This document shows, piece after piece, positions 24,675-33,394 of a DNA stretch of 64,000 bases (the stretch's first letter is position 1; each line of letters begins with the position of its first letter). The notes under the pieces are model-generated. The model was given only the letters and a program-made list of their open reading frames with translations. It made no database searches and was not told the origin of the DNA. The DNA is from Levilactobacillus suantsaii (GTDB lineage Bacteria > Bacillota > Bacilli > Lactobacillales > Lactobacillaceae): assembly GCF_004115745.1 (NCBI RefSeq), contig NZ_QXIL01000008.1, positions 34,902 to 98,901 of the forward strand, read 5' to 3'. Both the position numbers and the translations under genes were made by a program.

Positions 24675-24681
24675 CCGTAAA

Positions 24682-24725
24682 AAATGATATCATTGGGAAC
24701 GTTACGTTTCTGATGGTATTTTTTT
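24682..24725 (+). terminator. Terminator after the glutathione peroxidase gene
   Basis: AAATGATATCATTGGGAACG pairs imperfectly with CGTTTCTGATGGTATTT around a TTA loop, followed by a run of T residues. Confidence 0.65.
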
Positions 24726-24815
24726 GTTTGGGGCCGTGCTGATTGGTGGGCCACCGCGCGATGCCGCTCGAAACGTGATGGAACACTTATATCGAAAAAA
24801 GAAAGTTGAGGATAT

Positions 24816-26162
24816 ATGGAAAATCAGCATCTGGAACGTAAACTAAAACGCCGCCATGTTCAGATGATTGCCCTGGGTGGGGCCATCGGAACGGGACTGT
24901 TTCTGGGGTCCGGGACGGCGATTCGCCAAGCGGGGCCTTCAATCTTACTAGCTTACGCTATCGGGGGATTCTTCTGTTACCTGATGATGCGGGCGCTTGG
25001 GGAACTTCTGTTATCGAACACGAACCTTCATTCATTTTTGGAATTTATTCAACAATACCTGGGTAAAAAATTTGAGTTTGCGATTGGGTGGACCTACTGG
25101 CTGTGCTGGATAAGTTTGGCCATGGCCGATTTGACCGCGAGTGGGATTTACATTCGTTATTGGTTACCGTGGTTGCCCCAGTGGGTGACGCCGTTGATCA
25201 TCATCGTGTTGTTGCTGGCCTTCAACCTATTATCGGTCAGTGTCTTCGGGGAATTGGAATACTGGTTCTCGATGATCAAGGTGGTCGCCATCGTGGCCCT
25301 TATCCTAACCGGATTGGTTCTGCTAGGGTCATCGGCCAATGTCGGCGGCCACGCGGTCACCGTGACCAACCTGGTCAACTACGGTGGCTTCTTCCCCAAG
25401 GGGATTGGTGGCTTTCTGATGTCGTTTTCGTTGGTCATCTTTGCGTTTACCGGGATCGAAATGGTTGGCATCACGGCGGGTGAGGCGGAGAACCCCACCA
25501 CGGAATTGCCGCGCGCCATTAACAGTTTACCGATTCGAATCTCGGTCTTCTACGTCGGCGCCTTGTTCGTTATCATGGCGATTTACCCCTGGAACCAACT
25601 GTCGGCGAGTCAGTCGCCGTTCGTGCAAGTCTTTAGCGACGTGGGCATCAAGGCGGCGGCCAGCATCATCAACTTCGTGGTCCTGACCGCGGCGTTATCG
25701 GCCTGCAACAGTGCCATCTTCAGTACCAGCCGGACGCTATTCACCTTGGCGCACAACCGCAACGCCCCCAAGTGGATGGGGCAGATCAACCGTTACAGCG
25801 TGCCGTCGAATTCACTGATTTTTTCGTCATTGATCTTGCTGATCATCGTGGTGTTGAACTACGTGATTCCCAGCACCGTGTTCACGTTGATTTCCAACGT
25901 GGCAACCACCAACTTCATCATCGTGTGGTGTTCGCTCTTGGTTTGCCATCTGATTTACCGGCGGACCACCGACAACCGGCTCAATCCGTTTAAGATGCCG
26001 TTGTTCCCGTGGTCGAGTTGGGCCACGTTGGCGTTCTTTTTGGCCGTGACTATCATTTTATGCTTCGACCCAGTTAACCGCTGGGCGGTCATTGGCTCCG
26101 TGATTTGGCTGGTTGGCCTGTTAATCGTTGAGTCGTTTATTCGCCGCGAACAGGCGGACTGA
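24816..26162 (+). CDS. Amino acid permease (APC superfamily, AAT family)
   Basis: The 448-residue protein has about twelve membrane helices. It opens with ERKLKRRHVQMIALGGAIGTGLFLGSG, the amino acid transporter (AAT) signature. GVTAGEAxNP (here GITAGEAENP) and the SRTLFTLAHNRNAP segment are also typical. Proline-, GABA- or lysine-type transporters share this pattern, so the substrate is not determined. ATG 24816 follows AGAAAGTTGAGGAT. It is a single gene with its own terminator. Confidence 0.9.
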   Translation: MENQHLERKLKRRHVQMIALGGAIGTGLFLGSGTAIRQAGPSILLAYAIGGFFCYLMMRALGELLLSNTNLHSFLEFIQQYLGKKFEFAIGWTYWLCWISLAMADLTASGIYIRYWLPWLPQWVTPLIIIVLLLAFNLLSVSVFGELEYWFSMIKVVAIVALILTGLVLLGSSANVGGHAVTVTNLVNYGGFFPKGIGGFLMSFSLVIFAFTGIEMVGITAGEAENPTTELPRAINSLPIRISVFYVGALFVIMAIYPWNQLSASQSPFVQVFSDVGIKAAASIINFVVLTAALSACNSAIFSTSRTLFTLAHNRNAPKWMGQINRYSVPSNSLIFSSLILLIIVVLNYVIPSTVFTLISNVATTNFIIVWCSLLVCHLIYRRTTDNRLNPFKMPLFPWSSWATLAFFLAVTIILCFDPVNRWAVIGSVIWLVGLLIVESFIRREQAD

Positions 26163-26198
26163 AAACATGTAAATCGTTAACCCCTGAAAGGGGGCACC

Positions 26199-26236
26199 AA
26201 GCCTTGTAAACTCGTTAGAGCTTACAAGGCTTTTGT
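26199..26236 (+). terminator. Terminator after the amino acid permease gene
   Basis: AAGCCTTGTAA (26199-26209) pairs with TTACAAGGCTT (26222-26232), followed by TTTTG. Confidence 0.85.
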
Positions 26237-26351
26237 GTTGGCTGGGACGGACCGCACGCGGGGGGAAGTGTTGCAAATGCCCAGGGGATAACATTCTCGG
26301 CATGCCGCCGTTTATCGGCCCTTTCAGCAATGGTTTAGATCGGTAAGTAAA

Positions 26352-26416
26352 TTTGCGATTTTACCGAAACATTCGCAAAGAAAGGGCTTCCATAAATGAA
26401 AGATGATGCTATACTT
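26352..26416 (+). promoter_or_regulatory. xylP: xylPQ promoter with inverted repeat
   Basis: TTTGCGA (26352-26358) and TCGCAAA (26373-26379) are inverted copies 14 bases apart, just before a promoter with TATACT (26410-26415) and a weak -35 near 26387. The repeat could bind a sugar-responsive regulator; the ROK protein at 8421 is one candidate. Confidence 0.5.
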
Positions 26417-26421
26417 ACATT

Positions 26422-26435
26422 TGTAAGCGGTTACG
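26422..26435 (+). promoter_or_regulatory. CcpA binding site (cre) before xylPQ
   Basis: TGTAAGCGGTTACG matches the cre consensus TGWAANCGNTNWCA at 13 of 14 positions. It lies 7 bases after the -10, so bound CcpA would block early transcription when glucose is present. A further hairpin (TTGGTTG 26467-26473 with CAACAAACCAA) lies in the leader. Confidence 0.8.
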
Positions 26436-26560
26436 TAAACTTGAACGTGGCCGTTACTTACATAAATTGGTTGTTTCTAACAACAAACCAACTAAGGAAG
26501 TGATCATCCCGTTCGTTAAATCATTCAGGTGTTTCTATTTTGAGAAAGAAGGCTAGTATT

Positions 26561-27997
26561 ATGCGTGTTGATGCATCAGGTCCAGAAGACAACGCTAACG
26601 CGGAATCTTCGGCGCGACGGAAAAACATGGTTCCGTGGACGGAGCGTTTTAGCTATTCATTATCCGACTTTGCCTGCAACTTGTCCTTTTCGTTAATCAG
26701 TACGTACCTTATGTTCTTTTACACCGACGTCTTTGGCATTGGCGCCGCAGCTGTCGGAACGTTGTTTCTGGTCGCCCGAATTGTTGATGCGTTCGATGGT
26801 CCTTTCTGGGGGATCATGATTGACCATACCCACACGCGGTGGGGCAAGAGCCGGCCGTATTGGCTCTGGTTCTCCATCCCATTTGCCGTGTTCAGTGTCC
26901 TGTGCTTCAGTGCACCGGATATGAGCATGGGCATGAAGATTGTCTGGGCTTACGTCACTTATATTGGGGTCGACATCCTGTATTCAGCGGTGAATATCCC
27001 GATTACGTCGATTTTGCCAAGCTTGACCAGTAACCCGCAAGAACGGGTCACCTTGTCAACCATCCGGCAATTCATGGGGACCTTAGGGGCCACCATCATT
27101 TCCGCGATTGCGTTGCCGATGGTTGCGTTCTTTGGTAAGGGCAGCACCACCTCGGCTCATGGCTGGTTCATGGTCGCTTTGATCATGGCCGTCATCGCCA
27201 TGATCATCTTCTTCGTTGTGTTTGCGAACACGAAAGAACGGGTCCAAACGGTGCAATCTAAAAAGAGTATTCCAATCTTAACGTCGCTGAAGGCTTTGAA
27301 GAAGAACTGGCCATGGGTGATCGTGATCTTCATCAACTTCATCTACTGGTTAGGGATGCAGACCCGGTCACAAGTAACGGTCTACTTCTTCAAGTACAAC
27401 ATGCATGACGCTACGTTAGCCTCATTCATTTTGAGTTTACAGTTGGTTGCCTTGGCTGCGGTTGTCGTTACGCCGTGGACTTCCAAGAAAATTGGGAAGC
27501 GGAACACGATGCTCCTCGGCATGATTTTGGCCATTTTAGGTCAATTAATCTTGTGGGGTGGGTCCAAAGCCTTAAACGTGCCAACCATCACGATTGGGAC
27601 CATCGTCGGTTACTTAGGAACTGGATTTGTTTCCGGGTTAATCGCCGTGATGTTAGCCGATTCTGTGGACTATGGTGAATGGAAGAACGGTGTCCGGGCC
27701 GAAGGAATCGTCACCTCCTTCTCAAGCTTCTCCGCGAAGTTTGGGATGGGCATTGGTGGTGCCGTCACCGGGATCATTCTCTCCGCCGGTGGTTACGTGG
27801 CTAACCATGTTCAGACCGCTGAAGCCTTACGGGCCATTGAAATGAACTATGTTTGGGTTCCAATCATTGGTTTCGGGTTATCCGCGATTGCCTTGTTGTT
27901 CTACAAGGTCGACAAGATCGAACCAAAGATGTTGGCGGACTTGGACGCAAAGCATGCTCGTGAAAACGCAGCGGCTAAAGATGCTGGAAATAACTAA
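26561..27997 (+). CDS. xylP: GPH family sugar transporter (isoprimeverose/xyloside type)
   Basis: The protein has about 478 residues and twelve membrane helices. The GPH signatures are RIVDAFDGPFWGIMIDHTHTRWGKSRPYW in the first loop and MLADSVDYGEWKNGVRAEG in the late loop. Its closest known relatives are XylP of Lactiplantibacillus pentosus (isoprimeverose) and other xyloside carriers. The linkage to an alpha-xylosidase gene 18 bases downstream supports this substrate. ATG 26561 lies 9 bases after AAGAAGG; an in-frame TTG at 26540 has a weaker site. Transcription is under a cre site. Confidence 0.88.
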   Translation: MRVDASGPEDNANAESSARRKNMVPWTERFSYSLSDFACNLSFSLISTYLMFFYTDVFGIGAAAVGTLFLVARIVDAFDGPFWGIMIDHTHTRWGKSRPYWLWFSIPFAVFSVLCFSAPDMSMGMKIVWAYVTYIGVDILYSAVNIPITSILPSLTSNPQERVTLSTIRQFMGTLGATIISAIALPMVAFFGKGSTTSAHGWFMVALIMAVIAMIIFFVVFANTKERVQTVQSKKSIPILTSLKALKKNWPWVIVIFINFIYWLGMQTRSQVTVYFFKYNMHDATLASFILSLQLVALAAVVVTPWTSKKIGKRNTMLLGMILAILGQLILWGGSKALNVPTITIGTIVGYLGTGFVSGLIAVMLADSVDYGEWKNGVRAEGIVTSFSSFSAKFGMGIGGAVTGIILSAGGYVANHVQTAEALRAIEMNYVWVPIIGFGLSAIALLFYKVDKIEPKMLADLDAKHARENAAAKDAGNN

Positions 27998-28015
27998 TAG
28001 AAAGGATGTTACACA

Positions 28016-30304
28016 GTGAAGTTTACGAATGGCTATTGGTTAAATCGTGAAGAGTACGATATCAATTCTCCTCAGGAAACGTTTGATGCGCACCAAGACG
28101 GCAAGGTCCTCAAGGCTTTTGCCCCTTACAAGCGGATCCATTCTCGAGGCGATGAACTCAACATTGGGGCGACGACGTTAACGTTGACGTCTCCAGTTGA
28201 AAACGTTATCGGGGTTAAACTAGAACATTTTGACAGCAACGATCACGGACCAAAATTCAAGATCAACAATACTGACCCGGACGTCGACATCAACGTTGAC
28301 GACAAAGTGGCCAGTCTCCAAAGCGGCGACTTGAAGGTCGAATTGCCATTACGGACGGCCTTTGACATGAAGTTCACCGCGAACGGCAAGGTCGTCACGG
28401 AATCCGAAACCAAGGCGCAAGCCACGATTTGGAACCACGACACCAAGGTCAACTACATGCGCGAACAACTCAACATGGACATTGACGAAAAGATCTATGG
28501 GTTAGGTGAACGGTTTGCCAACTTCGTCAAGAACGGCCAAACCATCTACACCTGGAACCAAGATGCCGGGACCGGGAGTGAACAGACCTACAAGAACATC
28601 CCATTCTACATGAGTAGTAATGGCTACGGGGTCTTCGTTGACGAACCACAACGGGTGTCCTTCGAAGTCGCTTCCGAAAACGTGGACCGGGTCCAATTCA
28701 GTACTGAAGGCCAATCCCTACAGTACTACGTCATCTACGGCCCAACGCCTAAGGAAGTCTTACACCGTTACACCGAGTTAACTGGGGCCATCAAGTTGCC
28801 ACCAGAATGGTCATTCGGTCTCTGGTTGACCACGTCCTTCACCACTGATTACAGTGAAGAAACAGTGCTGAAGTTTATCGACGGTATGCAAGAACGTCAT
28901 ATTCCGCTAGACGTCTTCCACTTCGACTGCTTCTGGCAAAAGGGCTTCGAATGGTGCAACCTGGCTTGGGACAAGGATGAATTCCCAGATCCAGAGGGCT
29001 TGATCAAGAAGATCCACGACCGGGGCGTCAAAGTTTGTGTTTGGCTCAACCCTTACGTGGCGCAAAAGTCACCATTGTTCAAGGAAGCCAAGGATCAAGG
29101 CTACCTGGTCAAGCGCCAAAACGGCGACGTTTGGCAATGGGACCTCTGGCAGGCTGGCAACGGGTTCGTTGATTTCACGAACCCGGACGCTGTGAAGTGG
29201 TATCAATCTAAGCTGAAGGCCTTGTTAGACATGGGTGTCGATTGCTTCAAGACCGACTTCGGTGAACGGATTCCAGTTGACGACGTGAAGTTCTTTGACG
29301 GATCCAACCCACAACAAGAACATAACTACTACACGTTGCAATACAACCGGGCTGTCTTCGAAACCATCCAACAAGAAAAAGGCGAAGACGAAGCCGTTGT
29401 CTTTGCGCGTTCCGCTACGGCTGGTTCGCAATCCTACCCGGTTCACTGGGGCGGCGACAACTTATCCAACTACCGTTCCATGCGTGATACGTTGCGTGGT
29501 GGCTTGTCCTTCCTGCTCTCTGGCTTTGGGTTCTGGAGCCACGATATCGGTGGGTTCGAAGACGGACCAGATACGCCAACTGCTGACTTGTACAAGCGCT
29601 GGACCCAATTTGGGTTACTGTCCTCGCACAGTCGGTACCACGGCAGTGATGTCTACCGGGTTCCGTGGAACTTCGATGACGAAGCCGTTGAGAACACCCG
29701 TAAGTATGTCAACTTGAAGCTGTCCTTGATGCCATACCTGTACACAGAAGCGGCTCACGGCGCTGCTTACGGGAACCCATTGATGCGGGCCATGTTCCTT
29801 GAATTTGGTCAGGATCCTAATGTTTACGACATTGCGACCCAGTACATGTTTGGGCCGAACATCCTGGTTGCCCCAATCTTCAACGACAAGGGCGATGCAC
29901 ACTTCTACTTACCAGGTGGCAAGTGGACCAGCATCTTAGACGGTAAGGTCTACGATGCCCCTGAAACTGGGGAATGGGTCAACGAGAACTTTGACGAATT
30001 AGACTTACCAGTCTTAGTCCGTGAAAATTCCATCATTGTGCGGAACGAAAAGGCGGAACACGCCCAATACGACTACACCAAGGATGTTGACATTCACCTG
30101 TATCAAATCGACGAGGGTCAAGTTGAGACCAGCGTCGTTGATAACCGTGGGAAAGATGTCGCAAAGGTTCAAGCAAAACGCAAGGGCAATGAAGTGTCCG
30201 TGAAGACGACTGGCTTGAGCGGTGACATTACGGTTTACGTTCACGACGGCACCAACGTGGTCAAAGCCACTTTGGATAACGGCCAAGCGAAGGTTTCACT
30301 GTAA
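28016..30304 (+). CDS. xylQ: Alpha-xylosidase (GH31)
   Basis: The 762-residue enzyme removes alpha-1,6-xylose from isoprimeverose and related xyloglucan fragments in the cytoplasm. The GH31 active-site motif FKTDFGE carries the nucleophile Asp414. HWGGDN carries the acid/base Asp481, matching Asp416 and Asp482 of E. coli YicI. FHFDCFWQKGFEWCNLAWD is the alpha-xylosidase form of the substrate loop. The N-terminal beta domain and C-terminal beta domains are complete. GTG 28016 follows AAAGGATG. It is the second gene of the xylPQ operon. Confidence 0.95.
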   Translation: MKFTNGYWLNREEYDINSPQETFDAHQDGKVLKAFAPYKRIHSRGDELNIGATTLTLTSPVENVIGVKLEHFDSNDHGPKFKINNTDPDVDINVDDKVASLQSGDLKVELPLRTAFDMKFTANGKVVTESETKAQATIWNHDTKVNYMREQLNMDIDEKIYGLGERFANFVKNGQTIYTWNQDAGTGSEQTYKNIPFYMSSNGYGVFVDEPQRVSFEVASENVDRVQFSTEGQSLQYYVIYGPTPKEVLHRYTELTGAIKLPPEWSFGLWLTTSFTTDYSEETVLKFIDGMQERHIPLDVFHFDCFWQKGFEWCNLAWDKDEFPDPEGLIKKIHDRGVKVCVWLNPYVAQKSPLFKEAKDQGYLVKRQNGDVWQWDLWQAGNGFVDFTNPDAVKWYQSKLKALLDMGVDCFKTDFGERIPVDDVKFFDGSNPQQEHNYYTLQYNRAVFETIQQEKGEDEAVVFARSATAGSQSYPVHWGGDNLSNYRSMRDTLRGGLSFLLSGFGFWSHDIGGFEDGPDTPTADLYKRWTQFGLLSSHSRYHGSDVYRVPWNFDDEAVENTRKYVNLKLSLMPYLYTEAAHGAAYGNPLMRAMFLEFGQDPNVYDIATQYMFGPNILVAPIFNDKGDAHFYLPGGKWTSILDGKVYDAPETGEWVNENFDELDLPVLVRENSIIVRNEKAEHAQYDYTKDVDIHLYQIDEGQVETSVVDNRGKDVAKVQAKRKGNEVSVKTTGLSGDITVYVHDGTNVVKATLDNGQAKVSL

Positions 30305-30331
30305 GACTTTCCGTTTAAAATAACATTATTG

Positions 30332-30370
30332 AGCTCCGGTAATCCCTTGTGGGGTTGCCGGGGCTTTTTT
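30332..30370 (+). terminator. Terminator of xylPQ
   Basis: AGCTCCGG.AA.CCC pairs with GGG..GCCGGGGCT, with T residues to 30370. Confidence 0.85.
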
Positions 30371-30511
30371 GTGGTTGGTCGATGAAACCGCTAAGCGTCT
30401 GGCCAGTGAAAACCAGTGAACTGCGGTATCATGGGGAGTGTTAATTGTACTGGGGGATAGTACTCCTGGTAGCCATTTTGGCCGTAATGACTTTATTTTG
30501 GGAGGTTAGCT

Positions 30512-31462
30512 ATGATTGAATTTAAACACATCACCAAGACCTACGGCGACACGGACGTCATCAAGGACCTGAATCTGACCATTAATTCGGGTGAACTGTT
30601 CGTGCTGGTCGGGCCTAGTGGGAGTGGTAAAACGACGTCGGTCAAGATGATCAACCAATTGATCCAACAGACTTCGGGAGACATCGAAATCGACGGTCAA
30701 AACGTGCAGACTACCGATCTGCGTCAATTGCGATTGGGGATGGGGTACGTGCTCCAAAACATCGCGCTATTTCCCAACCTCACGATTCAAGAAAACATCG
30801 GTATCCAGCTTGAGGAGCTCAAGGTGCCCAAGGAGAAACGGGTGGCCCGGGCGCGTGACTTATTGACCCAGGTGGGCCTCGACCCGGACAGTTACGCCGG
30901 GCGGATGCCCGACGAATTGTCGGGTGGGGAGCAACAACGTATCGGCATCATTCGGGCGCTAGCGACTAACCCCAACATCATTTTGATGGATGAGGCCTTT
31001 AGTGCGTTGGACCCGCTGTCCCGCAAGCAACTCCAAGACATCGTGTTAGATCTCCACGCCAAGGCGACGAATAACCTGACCATCGTCTTTGTGACTCACG
31101 ATATGCGTGAGGCCCTCCGGTTAGGGTCACGCATCGCGGTTTTGCAGGACGGGGTCATCCAGCAGGTCGGCACCCAAGAGGAAATCTTGAACAATCCGGC
31201 CAATGCGTTTGTGGCCAACTTCTTTAAGAACGAGCAAGAGACCCAGACAGCGACCGTGGGCAAGGTCATCATTCAGGGCTACGGCCACCGAGTGACCACG
31301 ACTGACACGCCTAAGATGGCCTTTGAGACGGAGCTGAGCGATGCTGTCCGCACGTTGCGGCAACAACCAGCAATTAGCGTGGCCTATCACGACGCGTGGT
31401 ATCAGCTTAAGTTGGCAGATGTCCTAGACTTTATCGAGAATAAGGAGGAGGCTCTTGACTGA
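30512..31462 (+). CDS. Compatible-solute ABC transporter, ATP-binding subunit (OpuCA/ChoQ-like)
   Basis: The 316-residue protein has Walker A VGPSGSGKTT (33-42), the signature LSGGEQQRIGIIRAL, Walker B ILMDEAFSALDPLSR and the switch His in FVTHDMREAL. The C-terminal 75 residues form a regulatory extension related to, but shorter than, the CBS pair of OpuAA/OpuCA. It powers uptake of glycine betaine, carnitine or choline under osmotic stress. ATG 30512 follows GGGAGG. Its end overlaps the next gene by 8 bases. Confidence 0.9.
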   Translation: MIEFKHITKTYGDTDVIKDLNLTINSGELFVLVGPSGSGKTTSVKMINQLIQQTSGDIEIDGQNVQTTDLRQLRLGMGYVLQNIALFPNLTIQENIGIQLEELKVPKEKRVARARDLLTQVGLDPDSYAGRMPDELSGGEQQRIGIIRALATNPNIILMDEAFSALDPLSRKQLQDIVLDLHAKATNNLTIVFVTHDMREALRLGSRIAVLQDGVIQQVGTQEEILNNPANAFVANFFKNEQETQTATVGKVIIQGYGHRVTTTDTPKMAFETELSDAVRTLRQQPAISVAYHDAWYQLKLADVLDFIENKEEALD

Positions 31463-32975
31463 TTTACTTCGCGTTTTACGCACCCAACATCAAGATATTT
31501 TAAGTGCTTTGGGCCAACACCTGAGTATTTCGCTGATTTCACTGCTGATTGCGGCGGTCATTGCGATTCCGTTGGCCATTTACTTACGGCGCTACCGGCG
31601 AGTGGCCGGGGTGGTCTTGCAGATCACCGGCGTCATGCAAACGATTCCGAGTCTGGCGTTATTGGGATTTTTGATTCCCTTCGTCGGTATCGGGACGTTA
31701 CCAGCCATTATCGCGTTAGTGGTTTACGCGGTGATGCCGATTTTTCAAAATACTTATACCGGTTTTACCACCATTGACCCCAGCCTGGAGGAAGCGGCTA
31801 GCGCCTTTGGATTGTCACGCTTCCACCGGTTGACGCGCATTGAATTGCCGCTGGCGATGCCGTTGATTGTATCCGGATTGCGGATTGCCATGGTCATGAT
31901 CATTGGGACCGCCACCTTGGCCGCCTTGATTGGGGCCGGGGGATTAGGAACCTACATCCTGTTAGGGATTCAAAATAATGACAATTCCCTGCTACTGATC
32001 GGGGCGATTCTTTCCGCCGTATTGGCTTTGATTTTCTCCGCGTTGATTCAGTGGTTGGGTAAGTTGTCGTTTCGTAAAATCATCTACATTTTCGCCGCGA
32101 TTCTGGTGCTATTTGCCGGCTGGGGCGCGTACGCGGTGATTAGCCGTCCGGCGCCTACGATTACCATCGCTGGGAAACTGGGCAGTGAACCGGAAATCCT
32201 GATCAACATGTACAAGGACCTGATTCAACAGGATCATCCGCGACAAAAGGTCGTTTTGAAACGAAACTTCGGGACCACTACCTTCCTGTATAAGGCCCTC
32301 AAGGCTGGCCAGATCGATATTTATCCGGAATTCACGGGGACCGTGATGGAGTCTTTGGTCAAGGTCAAAAATTACGGCCATGACCCGCAAAAGATTTATC
32401 GGCAGGGCAAGACCCTGTTGAAGCAACAAGATAACCTGGATTACCTGTCCCCGATGCACTATCAAAACGGGTACGCGTTAGTGGTTTCTAAGGCCTTCGC
32501 TAAGAAGTACCACCTCAAGACCATCGATGATTTGAAGGCCGTCCAAAATAAGGTCAAGGCTGGCTTTGATTTGGACTTCTACCAGCAAAAGGATGGCTAT
32601 CCGGGTGTTCGCAAGGCGTACAACCTGAAGTTCGGCAAGGTCAGCTCCATGCAGTCGAGCTTGCGCTATAAGGCGATTGCGTCTGGCGAAGTCAACTTGG
32701 TCGACGGCTATACTACCGATCCGCAGATTCAGAAGTACCATTTGGTCGCACTAAAGGATAACCGGAAGTTCTTCCCACCATATCAAGGTGCGCCGTTGGT
32801 CCGGAATAAAACCCTGAAGCAGCATCCCGGCCTAAAACGGTCGTTGAACAAGCTGAAGGGGAAAATCACGGACAAGGACATGCAGAAGATGAACTACCAG
32901 GTCACCTTCCAGCACCAGAAAGCAGCCACCGTTGCCCGGAATTACCTGATTAAGCACGGACTGTTAGTTAAGTAA
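31455..32975 (+). CDS. Compatible-solute ABC transporter, fused permease and substrate-binding protein (ChoS-like)
   Basis: The 506-residue protein joins two parts. Residues 1-215 are a BPD-type permease with about six helices and the loop LEEAASAFGLSRFHRLTRIELPLAMPLI. Residues 230-506 are an OpuAC-type substrate-binding domain (ITIAGKLGSEPEILINMYKDLI...) tethered outside the membrane by the last helix. The fusion is typical of lactic acid bacterial quaternary amine transporters. TTG 31455 follows AAGGAGGAG and overlaps the ATPase gene, so the two are coupled. Confidence 0.92.
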   Translation: MTDLLRVLRTQHQDILSALGQHLSISLISLLIAAVIAIPLAIYLRRYRRVAGVVLQITGVMQTIPSLALLGFLIPFVGIGTLPAIIALVVYAVMPIFQNTYTGFTTIDPSLEEAASAFGLSRFHRLTRIELPLAMPLIVSGLRIAMVMIIGTATLAALIGAGGLGTYILLGIQNNDNSLLLIGAILSAVLALIFSALIQWLGKLSFRKIIYIFAAILVLFAGWGAYAVISRPAPTITIAGKLGSEPEILINMYKDLIQQDHPRQKVVLKRNFGTTTFLYKALKAGQIDIYPEFTGTVMESLVKVKNYGHDPQKIYRQGKTLLKQQDNLDYLSPMHYQNGYALVVSKAFAKKYHLKTIDDLKAVQNKVKAGFDLDFYQQKDGYPGVRKAYNLKFGKVSSMQSSLRYKAIASGEVNLVDGYTTDPQIQKYHLVALKDNRKFFPPYQGAPLVRNKTLKQHPGLKRSLNKLKGKITDKDMQKMNYQVTFQHQKAATVARNYLIKHGLLVK

Positions 32976-33010
32976 GACTACAATCAAATCGATTAGTCTA
33001 AGTGGGCTTG

Positions 33011-33044
33011 CGGGTCTAGACAAATTGTCTAGACCCGTTTTTTT
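33011..33044 (+). terminator. Terminator of the compatible-solute transporter operon
   Basis: CGGGTCTAGACAA (33011-33023) and TTGTCTAGACCCG (33025-33037) form a 13-bp perfect stem, followed by seven T residues. Confidence 0.95.
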
Positions 33045-33394
33045 GCGGTTTGAGGCCAGTAAAACCCGCTAAATATTAGTTAGACTAAACCTTAAAGGTG
33101 TGGGAAAACTGCGGGGTTTAGGCATTTTTCTTAGCTGTTACTTATCGATAAATTAGGATAAAATGATTAATTCTAGTCAGGGCTTATCAACGATTTAATC
33201 CCCAGCATATTGGGATTTTGGTTGAGCATAGAACTTGATTTTATGCAGAATGTTTTTAAGCCAGTTTAGTAGACGGTAATAATTAATTTAGTTATAATGA
33301 ATTTACGGATATTATAAATGATTAGTTCATATAATAGCTTAACTACTGGGGATAACAGTTTACTTAAGGATGATGCTAGGGGGGCATAAGAATT
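33045..33394 (+). other. 350-bp AT-rich region before the surface protein gene
   Basis: Several possible -10 boxes occur (TATAAT 33293-33298; ATTATAAAT near 33310). The gene starts at 33395 after a GGGGGG-type site, so the leader may be about 90 bases. No other gene or clear operator was seen. Confidence 0.45.
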
